From Coemansia sp. RSA 487 (lineage: Eukaryota; Kickxellomycota; Kickxellomycetes; Kickxellales; Kickxellaceae), in contig JANBRJ010000036.1 in assembly GCA_027577595.1 (NCBI GenBank), positions 1 to 64,000 of the forward strand: 64,000 nt of DNA, written 5' to 3'. The translations under genes and the position numbers were made by a program. Positions 9,561 through 19,300 of the stretch are shown here, piece after piece. The notes beneath the pieces are model-generated. The model was not told the origin of the DNA. It searched no databases and saw only the letters and a program-made list of their open reading frames with translations. Each line of letters opens with the position of its first letter. Position 1 is the first letter of the stretch.

Positions 9561-11645
9561 CTACTTGTACATGAACTTTCTGGTGGATGGCAAGTATGTA
9601 ACGGTTTTCTTGCCAGCGACAGAGCTGCCTTGCTTCGAAACAAGGAGATTGAGATGCGCGGTATCCGATAGTTCCTTGGCAGAGACGCAAAAGCCTTGCG
9701 CATCGTCAACACCATCGCTGTTTCTGTCGCACAATATGTCAGCAACAGATTTAAGAATTGCAGACCACGCACTAGGGAACACGATGCCAGAAACATCCAG
9801 TTTGTAAATCGTGGTAGCCTGTGGGCGGCGATCGCCAAGACCTTCTTCCAGGCGTTCCTTGTTGTTTGATGTCTCGTTATAAGTGATCACGTCAGAGAAC
9901 CGCAGCGCAGCACACCGCATCGTGGCATTGAGGAAGGGGGCTGGAGAGTACAAGCGCACATTGTGCAGCACAGTGGCACCGCTCTTCAGGTGGTCGAACA
10001 ATGCAGCAACGTCAGCATCGTCCATAATTAGCAGTGCTGACCGCCATGTCTTGTCAAACGATGATGTGTGCAAAAAGTGTTGGTCTTGATCACCTTCTTT
10101 TTGGACGTCAAGATCGCTGTAATCGACTAGCTCACCCCAGTCGTGTTTGACTTTGGGTGCCACTGGCAACGTGAACTTGATCCGCTTGGTGTGCAGGGTT
10201 CGCCGTAACCCCATGTACGATTGGCTGACCACTGCTACACGAACATACCGTTGCTTACTTTTCTCTTGCGGTTCAGTTGGTTGCATGTCGGCGGGCTTGT
10301 TGCGTCGGCTGCTGCTGTGCCGCGACATCTCTTTGCGTGCTACCATTTGGAACACTACCGTGAACTCACGGGCACACAGGTATACAAACGGGTACATTGA
10401 AGGGGCCTCCTGCTGGAGAGTGAACAGGGAGGTCAGCGCCTGGTGCATTAGTTGCATGGGTGTTTTGGTTGTTGCTACCCTACCAACAACAGTGTCTATA
10501 GAGGTAAGTTCGGCGCATGTGGCTTCCCAGTAAAGAAGCGAATCGGCCAAACGGTCCAGCGGTGATATTAAATCGGCGCCTAGTGATCGTTTGCATAACG
10601 ATGTATGTGAAAGAAGTGTGCCTTCGTCTTTTAGTTGGTCAAGCCCCAAGAGCGGACGTTCTGACGTTATCGACAGCTGCGTACGCAGTGACAGAGATTC
10701 TGGTGGTTTGAAGAACACTAGCTGTTCTACGCGCTTTTTCTCCTTTTGGGCGATTCCTTGAACAGCACCCAAACGTTTGTCGGTTGCGTTCCTGAGCGTA
10801 ATGGAATCGGCACCAGCGTTTCTATTTACCTTTGCGTTGTCACAGTCGACTTGCATTGCTGTGTCTTCGCCAAACATACCATCGCTGGTTGCACTTTTTG
10901 TCACTTTCTGTTGCCCGTCCGTATGGATGCTTTTTGGGTCAGCGCGTGCTAGCGATGGCAGTCGGTAGAGACTCGGGTCGTTCTCATTCATCCCAAGCTC
11001 ATCGTCATCGCTGCCGGGAAACCGGTACTCGTCTCCGGCCTCCCACGCATAATCGGGGAGCACTTCATCGGAATCGGAATCGCTGAACTGTGCATCGCCA
11101 ACAACAACGACATGTTGCTGCTCCTCTTCTTCCTGATCTTGCTGCCGAGACGCTTGTTGGCTAGCACTCATAGCATGCTCAATGATATCGAATGGATTGG
11201 ATTTGGGGTCTCTGGGCGTGGCAGCAAACGGGCTCCCACTACCGACTACTGAAATTGTTCGCTTGAGCATGGTAGCCGTGGTTCGGCTACCAACAGCCGG
11301 GGCTACAAAAGAGGTGGACTGTGGTGCGGTCCGTGCCTTTGTCAATCCGTTTCCATTGCTCGCTTTTGCAAAATACGTATCCAGGTTTGTGCTACCGTTT
11401 TGTAAAGATAGTGGTGGTTTATGTGGCTCGCGCTTGCGCTTTAGCTGTCCATTGTTGCTCTTTTCCTTTTGCTGCAACCGCCGTTGCTGCTGCCGTTTCT
11501 AAAGTTTATGAAATATAATTCAGCGGTAAACAAATCTGTTTCTTTTACAATTTAGTTCAAGTAAGAAAATATTAAGAGCAATGTTTGGAAAAAAACACCC
11601 GCTTACGAGGTTTACCTTGAGCTCTTCAAGAGTGGGTCCAGCCAT
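9561..11645 (-). CDS. DONSON-like replication protein, two exons
   Basis: A homologue of DONSON, the replication factor that helps assemble and protect the CMG helicase. The large frame (9561-11498) has no ATG at its start. An upstream exon at 11616-11645 (ATG at 11645, encoding MAGPTLEELK) joins in phase through a GT...AG intron at 11499-11615, giving about 655 aa. The N-terminal third is disordered and acidic, with NLDTYF near residue 50, a possible PCNA-type or helicase-docking motif. The core carries DONSON-like blocks: MYPFVYLCAREFTVVFQ, then VAVVSQSYMGLRRTLHTK followed by IKFTLP. A structured C-terminus ends in Lys-rich sequence. The assignment rests on recalled motif similarity. The alternative is an unrelated nuclear protein. 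Confidence 0.7.
11499..11615 (-). other. spliceosomal intron of the DONSON-like gene
   Basis: 117 bp, starting GTAAAC after the codon AAG and ending TTTAG. The phase is 0, and the upstream exon supplies the only plausible ATG. A pyrimidine-rich stretch and an ACTAAAT-like branch sequence lie inside. Confidence 0.7.
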
Positions 11646-11971
11646 AGCGCGAATTAAGCAAGAGCTGTGAATAGCTACTAGTGAAATTCAGAAAGGAAAA
11701 AAAAAGCGAGAGGAAAGAGAAATACAGAAATACAGAAATACAGAAGTGTTTTTTATTTTTGTGTTTACACAAAAGATCGCTGCGTAGAGAGGAAAGAAGC
11801 AACCACGCATCAGTTTCGCGTTTCTTTTTTTTTCTTCTCCATTTTGCGATGTTGGTTGTTCGAAATGCTAGCTGATACAGAGACCGGGGGATTCATCTCT
11901 TTGGTTCTGATCAGATCAAATCGAAATTTAATAACTGGCTTTACAGTTTGAGCTGAAAATAATAATAAAAA
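11646..11971. other. intergenic spacer
   Basis: This 326-bp A/T-rich spacer holds the upstream region of the DONSON-like gene and the 3' region of the lactone oxidase gene. No other feature was seen. Confidence 0.5.
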
Positions 11972-13432
11972 TTACAAACTGGGCGGATCGAGAGCCAGCG
12001 ACCTGAGTGCACAAGCATCAGCTACGGGTGCATGATCCGAGGGTGGCAGAATATGCCTGCAAATATAGTCGTTTACAAAAACGCCATTAGGATCGCACTT
12101 GTTCCTAATACTGACAAAGTCATCGAAGCGGGGGTATGTTTTTTGTAGCTCAAAGTAGAACATGCGATGGGCTTTGGCCCAGTGCGGACGACCCCCATGG
12201 GTGCGCATAGTGTCCTCATAAGCACGCCAGTACTTTTTGTACGGCACAGGTTGCCGGTACGGGCGATACATGATGACGCCGATATAGCAAACGGATTGAC
12301 CATACGCTGGGCTTAGCCATACGGAAGATGCACGGACAAACCTTATTTCCACCGGAAAGTGCACGCGTACGCCCCGAGGGTCCCTGGACTGTGAGTCGAT
12401 CCACGCGCGTAGTTCGCGGAGCGCACCCACGGCTTCGTCAAGAGGAACCGCCCATTCGTTGACGTACTGCGGGAACAGACAGTCGAAGTTGAACACGCGG
12501 TAACTCGAGTCGACCCACTCGATGCGTCGGTCGAAGCGGCGGCTGAAATGCGCTTCGGCCAGGCGCGGGATATCCGAAGGGATGAGTCGCGCCTTGTACA
12601 GCTGCATCTGGTATATGTGGAACCCGTAGAGACGGTCGCGCAGAAACGAATCCGGTGGCGATTGCTTGGGCAATGCTGTTCTGTTTGCTTTCCACACGAC
12701 GGCATGATCGGTGTGCGGGAACCACCAGACACGTACGTGCTCTGCAGAAGCGGCAATAGGGAGAAAGTCGTCGAGCACACGGTCCATGCTTGTTGGCTCC
12801 TGGACCGCATGCAGCAAGAATGCGGGCTCGCACTGGATGGTAACCTGGGTAATGATGCCGAGAGCTCCGAGGCCGCATCGCGCGGCATCAAACAGATCGC
12901 TGTTTGTTTCTGCACTGCATTCGTGGCGCCGCCCAAGTCCGTCGATGATAACTAGGTGGGTGACGTAGCCGCTGATATCGGCGTACTCGATGCCTGTCCC
13001 ATGTGTTGCTGTGGCCATGGCCCCTGCTACCGACTGGTCGGAGATGCTGCCGACGCTACTGAGCGCCATCTTGCGATCCTCGAGCTTTTGGTGCAGCGCG
13101 TGTAACCGGATTCCGCTCTCGACAGTTAGTGTGCATGCATAGGGGTCGTGTGCGAGTACTCGGTCCATGCGGTCCATGTTAAGCATGATTGCGTCGGTGC
13201 ATGCAAGATCTGATGGTGAGTGGCCCGATCCAATGGCTTTGACACCCAGTCTATATCTGTTGGCAATGCAAATGATCTCGATGATCGAGCGCTCCGTGTC
13301 CGGCGCTAGGTAGAAGGCTGGATGGCTGCTAAACGTACCTGCCCAGTTCGTAAACTTGTGTCCGTGCGGCTTGCACCGGAGCGATTCAAGAAACGCCAGA
13401 TCGGCGGATGACATTTCGTTTGCTACGCTCAT
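11972..13432 (-). CDS. ALO1: D-arabinono-1,4-lactone oxidase
   Basis: Catalyses the last step of erythroascorbate (or ascorbate analogue) synthesis, oxidising an aldonolactone with O2 and releasing H2O2. The fungal enzyme sits on the outer mitochondrial membrane. The 486-aa protein has an N-terminal FAD-binding PCMH-type domain with GSGHSPSD (residues 68-75), where H71 is the expected covalent FAD attachment site. SVAGAMATATHGTG follows, then a C-terminal ALO domain with the HWAKAH motif. The length is close to the yeast enzyme (about 526 aa). The start is the ATG at 13432, with a second Met six codons later. There is no clear membrane segment. Confidence 0.92.
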   Translation of the reverse strand: MSVANEMSSADLAFLESLRCKPHGHKFTNWAGTFSSHPAFYLAPDTERSIIEIICIANRYRLGVKAIGSGHSPSDLACTDAIMLNMDRMDRVLAHDPYACTLTVESGIRLHALHQKLEDRKMALSSVGSISDQSVAGAMATATHGTGIEYADISGYVTHLVIIDGLGRRHECSAETNSDLFDAARCGLGALGIITQVTIQCEPAFLLHAVQEPTSMDRVLDDFLPIAASAEHVRVWWFPHTDHAVVWKANRTALPKQSPPDSFLRDRLYGFHIYQMQLYKARLIPSDIPRLAEAHFSRRFDRRIEWVDSSYRVFNFDCLFPQYVNEWAVPLDEAVGALRELRAWIDSQSRDPRGVRVHFPVEIRFVRASSVWLSPAYGQSVCYIGVIMYRPYRQPVPYKKYWRAYEDTMRTHGGRPHWAKAHRMFYFELQKTYPRFDDFVSIRNKCDPNGVFVNDYICRHILPPSDHAPVADACALRSLALDPPSL

Positions 13433-14044
13433 CTTTTCAGCGTAAAAGTTTTCTTTTTAAAGAGGGTGGATAAATTTTTTTGCGGAAGAAAGAACGCCAA
13501 GCATCTTGTGATAAGGTGTGCAAGCTTGAACACATTTTATTACGAAAGCGGCGGATAATCGGGGCAGAGGGAGAGGTGTGGGGTGGGAAAATTAGCCAAC
13601 CGCTGTGCAATTGGCTCCATCCAGAAATTTTAGTATGGAGAAGCTTGTTCGTTATCTCTTTATTTGAGCTGTATTTACACAAAAAAAAGCAGAGCAGATA
13701 AAAAGCTCCCAACTTGTAGGTAGCAGTTCCTCTTCCATGCAGCTTTCTGCAGTTACGAAGAATTGAGTTCTTGAAACATGCAGTAGAAAACGATATTGGA
13801 TGTCCGCATTTCCTCAGTAAACGCCTTTATTAATGCTTCGTAAGAGGGAGAAGGCACCATTTGAAAAGGGCCTTTCTTGCTTCTTTTACAACGAATTCAG
13901 TGCTTTTTTTCTCTCGTTCAGCCACAAAGGAAAAGTGCGTTTTTTTAAAAACAAAAGAGGATAAAAAGTCCTGCATACACGCGAAATAGAAAAGGGATAT
14001 CCAACCTTTCCTCTTTTTCATTCAACGCTTTTTTTGTTTGCACA
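13433..14044. other. bidirectional upstream region
   Basis: A 0.6-kb spacer between the divergent lactone oxidase and sphingomyelinase-like genes. It has pyrimidine-rich tracts before 14045 but no other gene. Confidence 0.5.
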
Positions 14045-15280
14045 ATGTACCTCGTCTCGGTTCTCATAGTACTAGTATCTGTGTATTTTGCATACTCCTT
14101 CAACATCATCAACCAGCAGCCCGACTCTGTGACCTTTGCTTCCTTGGCAGCGACTCAAAAACGGCTTACGTTCCAGCCAATGACTACGTTCAATTCGGAG
14201 GGGTTTCCAGAGCTCCGCATTCTGACGCAAAATCTGTTTATGCGTCCGCCGCTAATTAAGAACAACAAGAGCGACTGGAAAGATGGCCGCCTGGACTACT
14301 TCATCGAGCACATTTTGCCCAACTACGATATCGTGTGCCTGCAAGAAATGTTTGAGTATGCATCGAGCCGCCGGAGCCGACTTCTTGTGGCGGCACAGAA
14401 AATGGGGTTCGGGTTCTATGCGGCCAGCGAGCGGCAGTTTCCATGGAACGTAGCCATCGACGGTGGACTGGTCATCATGAGCCGGTTCCCCATCGTGGCC
14501 ACCGAATCGCTTGTGTACACGCGGGGCATGGGTCCCGACTGGATCCCCAAGAAGGGCGTTGTGTATGTAAAGGTCGCAGTGCATGCAAAGGATGCGGACC
14601 TGGCCGAGGCTCCAGCTACCCATGTGCACGTGTTCACGACGCATACGCAGGCGTCGTATGGTGAGGTGGTGATTACGCAGCCGGACGTCAAGATCAGGCT
14701 GGCTCAGTTGCACGAGTTCCATAACTTTTTGGAATCCGTGCTGCCAAAGAACCGCGCGCCCGGCGAGCCTGTCGTGCTGACCGGCGACTTCAACGTCGAT
14801 TCGCGCAACCACGTGCTCTCCGACCCCTCCACGGTGCCGTATGAGCGCGAGGTGGAGGACGGTATCGCCACGTCTGACGAGGGCGCGGCAATGATGGCGG
14901 TGCTCGAGGGACGTGGAATCGATCCAAAGGTCCTGGGTCCAGACAACACCGATGCATTCAAGGGCAAAACGACAATCGAGTTCCACGACACGCTCAAGGA
15001 AAGGCTTGGATACCATCCGGTCACCTTTGGGAATATCGTGGTTGACAGCGAAGGCCATGTGCATCCACGCGAAACTGTGCTGACCACGCACCAGGACAAC
15101 ATGGTGATGCATTCAATCGACTATGTGCTGTGGCATAACCCCGGCGTGCACGCCAACGGGGTCGTTGCTGCCATCAAGGATGTGGGCGTTACGCCCAACT
15201 TTACGCCCGACCAGCCCTTTACCCAGATCTCCGACCACTACGGCGTGTCTGCACTGGTTGAATTCGCGCACACCAAATAG
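14045..15280 (+). CDS. neutral-sphingomyelinase-like phosphodiesterase (EEP superfamily)
   Basis: A 411-aa enzyme of the endonuclease/exonuclease/phosphatase fold, most like neutral sphingomyelinases, which split sphingomyelin or inositol phosphosphingolipids to ceramide. Residues 1-20 form one hydrophobic segment (signal anchor or signal peptide). Catalytic signatures are TQNLF (N63), LQEMFE (metal-binding E101), TTHTQ (H198), GDFNVD (245-250) and SDHYGV (D397, H398). Two C-terminal membrane spans, as in yeast Isc1, are absent, so membrane attachment would be N-terminal or the protein is secreted. Another EEP phosphodiesterase is possible, but the GDFN-to-SDH spacing and overall length fit nSMase. 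Confidence 0.82.
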   Translation: MYLVSVLIVLVSVYFAYSFNIINQQPDSVTFASLAATQKRLTFQPMTTFNSEGFPELRILTQNLFMRPPLIKNNKSDWKDGRLDYFIEHILPNYDIVCLQEMFEYASSRRSRLLVAAQKMGFGFYAASERQFPWNVAIDGGLVIMSRFPIVATESLVYTRGMGPDWIPKKGVVYVKVAVHAKDADLAEAPATHVHVFTTHTQASYGEVVITQPDVKIRLAQLHEFHNFLESVLPKNRAPGEPVVLTGDFNVDSRNHVLSDPSTVPYEREVEDGIATSDEGAAMMAVLEGRGIDPKVLGPDNTDAFKGKTTIEFHDTLKERLGYHPVTFGNIVVDSEGHVHPRETVLTTHQDNMVMHSIDYVLWHNPGVHANGVVAAIKDVGVTPNFTPDQPFTQISDHYGVSALVEFAHTK

Positions 15281-15395
15281 TTCTGCTTCCATTTTTTTCC
15301 AGCAAAGAAAAATGTCCGTGATATAATTAACAACTAAGAAACAAAGAACGACCGAAATACAAGATAAATAGATTTAGTAAAAAAAACAAAAAACG

Positions 15396-16088
15396 TTATG
15401 TTAGCTTGGGGATCTTGTACGCTACAAACCCATGGCTGTTTGGCGTAAAGTCAGCAACATCCGCCAAAATCGAGTCAATCGTCTGTGTGTCGGCGTGGAT
15501 GGCAAAGCGGCTGACAGGCTGCCTCCGCCCGTAGCTGCTCAGAATACTGCTTGCGTTCGAGTGCCTGCTGGACCGCGAAACAATGCTCTGCGTCTCTTCT
15601 GCGTTGTCCCTGTATTGCGCATACTCATGCTGATGCTGCGGGCTAATATAGTACTCGCTGGTTGCCACGCTACGAGGCCTCCTGGGCACCGATGCAGCAT
15701 GTCTAGACTGGCTATCCACCATGTATTCATAGTCTGCGGTGTTGGTGCGTGCAGTGGTCACTCGTCTCTTATTGACAGCAGGGCTTTGGAACGCAGGTCT
15801 CCCACGCGGCTGTTCGCTGAACGACCCGCTTAGCGCATACGCCCCGAGCGGCTGCTTTGTGCGCGACGCAGAAGAATCCATCACCCATGTCGACCGGTAC
15901 AGCACTTTATCCTGGTTGCGCACTAAATCTACAGTCGTCTCATCGTCCAATGTGTTGCTAAAGTAGTACTGCACTATAGGTTTGCTGGAGTCTCGGATCT
16001 GTACGCCTCCGTCGCTTATCCATGTGTTGATATGCAATGCGGGCACGTTGGGCGCAAACCATGCACACTTTCCGTCAAAAAGCTTCAT
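15396..16088 (-). CDS. small BRCT-like protein with basic disordered tail
   Basis: A 230-aa protein from the ATG at 16088. Residues 1-75 read like one BRCT domain: LFDGKCAWF, then LHINTWISDGGVQI (helix plus the GG turn), then LYRSTWVMDSS (the W-x-x-D/S end). The rest is Ser/Arg/Gln-rich and disordered, ending in a short folded-looking tail. A lone N-terminal BRCT with a disordered tail recalls Rap1-type telomere proteins or DNA-repair adaptors, but nothing here proves either. It is transcribed divergently from VPS51 (293 bp apart) and converges on the sphingomyelinase-like gene. Confidence 0.55.
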   Translation of the reverse strand: MKLFDGKCAWFAPNVPALHINTWISDGGVQIRDSSKPIVQYYFSNTLDDETTVDLVRNQDKVLYRSTWVMDSSASRTKQPLGAYALSGSFSEQPRGRPAFQSPAVNKRRVTTARTNTADYEYMVDSQSRHAASVPRRPRSVATSEYYISPQHQHEYAQYRDNAEETQSIVSRSSRHSNASSILSSYGRRQPVSRFAIHADTQTIDSILADVADFTPNSHGFVAYKIPKLT

Positions 16089-16381
16089 TTTTATAATATG
16101 GAATTTAGTTATGGAGCTGGAAGTGAATTTCTTTTTTTTTTTTTTTTTGCAAACAGAAAGAAAAGGAAATGTGAAATTTTGCTTTCCCCCTCTCCTTTTG
16201 TTATTGTTTACTTGATCTCAAATGAGGATTTGCCAAGGAGCGTGACGTGTATGATCTGATCAAGCCCTTTTGCTGGAAAGTTCAAAAGTTCAGTGACGGG
16301 ATTTGCCCCCATTTCCTTTCCTTCTTTTGTAAACAGTGCATTGTACTTTTTATTATTATTCCTATTTGCATTCCCAAACAA

Positions 16382-19300
16382 ATGGCACATTTCAATGCAT
16401 CTAGTACAGTGGTGCAGCCTCCGGACCGTACAAGGGCACGCGAAAAGCTAAGGTCCTTCTACAACATTCAAACCACCAAACCCAACAGTGCGTCATCGTC
16501 ACAACCCACCAAAAATGCACCAACCAAAACTAATGCCACACAAAAGGAGATAAACTCGGCCTCCTTTGATGCAAAGAAATACCTGAAGCGACTACTTCTC
16601 GAGGAGCCCATCTCTGGTTTGCTCCACACCGACAACCAACTGGTCAGCGAAATAAGGCAAATTGACGGCGATATGAAGACCATGGTGTACGAAAACTATA
16701 GCAAGTTCATCAGTGCCACCGAGACTATAGGTCGCATGAAAGAGGATGCCGACTTTATGGACGCCGAAATGGAAAAACTGGCACGTCGAATCAACACCAT
16801 TTCTAACCGCGCAGATACGGTCAATGCCAACTTTGTCTCTCGCAACAGTGCAATCCACCGGCTCAGCTCGGAGCACCAGCTGCTCCAGCGGTTGCAATTT
16901 CTCTTTGATTTGCCCGACCAGCTAAGCAAGCACATTGACCGGGGTCAGTTTGTCGAGGCCGCCCGCGTGTGGTCGCGCACTCAGCCTCTTCTAGAGCACT
17001 ATCGCCAATTAGGCGTCTTTGAAGGCGTAGAGAAGGACGGCAAGGAGATTATGGCTAGCGTTGAGGCGACTATTTGGAGCCGCTGGAGAGAAGACCCGGC
17101 CACAGAGATCTCCGAGGGCGCGGAATGCGCATCTTTGCTTGTTCTCTTGCGCCCCGAGTGCGCATCCATGCTTTGGCGTGAGTATTTGGAGATTCAGAGT
17201 GTAAAGCATAGAAACCTGCGCCAGGTGTGCTTGGAATCCTCATATGAGTATCCGGTGGTGGTGGGCGCAGAGTCCTCGGTGGCTGAACCCCCGCTGTTAG
17301 AGCCCGATCCTAGTGGCACCCCATTACCGGCAATCGCCGCCTCATTGATACCCGCTTCCTTAGGATCGCAGGAGCAGGAGCAGAAGCAGCAGAAGCAACA
17401 GCTACAGGAGCAAATGGATCGCACACAAACTTTGCCAACACCATCGTGCAGTCGTATCTCGTATTTCAATTCCCACTACTTGCCTATCTGGAACAGTCTT
17501 GTTGTGGGCTTTGTCTCGCAATTTGTGTCGCCTGCAGGAAGTGGGCTTTTAGAGCAAGTGGCCAACACGCGCACGGAACAACAGAAACAAACGATAGCAC
17601 GGTTGCAAGCCCAGTCGAATGACGGAGAAATGGATTCTGCACGCCAGGACCGCACGATGTCTCTTCTTGAAGCAACAACAGAAGGAACTGTGGTTGGTCT
17701 GCTATCGCCTCTTTCTGATGCAGCCGCCAACACTGTCATAGGGGGCATCAATGCCACTGCGAGCGAATTATCGAACCTACGGATCCAAAACAAAAGGGAG
17801 CAATTTGTTGTAGGTTGGCAGGCAATGAGTCCCAAGGAGCTTTTGGACGCACAACAGGTGTTTGCCGAACATGCCAAGGAATGGTGTGCCGAATACGAGT
17901 TCATCATCGACAGTTTGATCCAGTTCCCCGGAGATGCAACAGCAACCAATATCAAACCGTATTTGGAGCAACTCGACGATCTCGTGGCATGTATCAACGA
18001 CTACCCAATCCTTGCCCGCATCGGTGGCCTCCACGACTGCATTTACCGCGTCGTTACTGGATGGCACAAGCACTTGGTCGAGGGCGCACTGCGTGCAATT
18101 ATCCGTGATATGATTGAGCGGCTCGAGTATTACTTTGACCCGGCTATCGATTCACTGGACACTGGCGGACCCATGTATTCTGCAGTTTCCGGATCTGGGG
18201 GATCGTCGAACAATCCGCCAGGGTTACAAATAGGTACTAGTCGGGACGCAGCGCAACAGCCACCGCGTCGTTCAAGCGCCAGCAGGCACCAGCGCAATGC
18301 CTCGGTTAGAAGCATCGGATCCCAGGCTTCTGCCCAGCACCACCAGCGTCCAGGATCCGTCATGTCTGGGACATGGCCAAACGTCGGGCTAGATCGCAGT
18401 CAACAGCATGGCGACCCTTCGACTGCAGGCAATGCGGGGCCTTCTTCTACTTTTGCGACCCAGCTAAGCGCCACACCACAGTCTCCGCTTTTGGCGCACC
18501 AGTCTCAGAACTCGCGTGGTCTGGCGCATGCCCGTGCTGTGTCGTCTGCTTTCGAGGCCCTGGGCAACAGCACTACGCCGCAGCAACCGGGCACTGTGTC
18601 GATGTCGCCATCTCTGGGTCCCTTTGGGCTGGTATCCAGCGGCGGAAGCAACAATGGCGGAGATATTGCGAGCTCTGCTATCAACAGCGGTGGTGGCGGT
18701 GGTGGTGGTAATAGGATGAGCCGAGCCAGCATCATTAGCTCAAGCACTGCATCTCGCCAACAGCAACAGCATAATGCGGCACAACAAAGTACCAGCAGAC
18801 CAAGCACTCTTCGGAGGACACGCGAGCAAAGAAACTACTCCAACACATTTACTGATATGCTTGACGACGACTCAAGTAAGAGCATTGCTGTGGCACCACA
18901 GCCTGTGCAGTCCTTGCGTCGGTCATTCTCAACGCATCGTCCAAATGTGCGCAGATACCGGCCGTGGCTTGTCAATTCGGTTAACCGGAACGCTCCGTTG
19001 CATGTGTTTCTGGCCGAAATGGAGAGCTGGCTGATTCAGCAGATCCTTGAGCGCGTCAACCCTCTGCTCGAGTCTGTGATGCAGCATTACCTGGATATCG
19101 AGGGCAGCCAGATGCTAAGCAACGAAGATGAATGCCACTCTGCCGCGAATGCTACTGGCGTTGGTCAGCCTCCTCATGTTTCTGAAGCTGTGCGCAGTGT
19201 TGAAAATACACAACGGAGACGGCCATCTTTACAGACCGCTACCAGGATGCGCCAGTCGTTCATCAAGACCCTGGACAAGTGCCTGGACGTGTGGATGAAC

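Noticed and set aside
14252-15112. 286-aa minus-strand frame
   Set aside because: Antisense of the sphingomyelinase-like gene. The catalytic motifs are on the plus strand.
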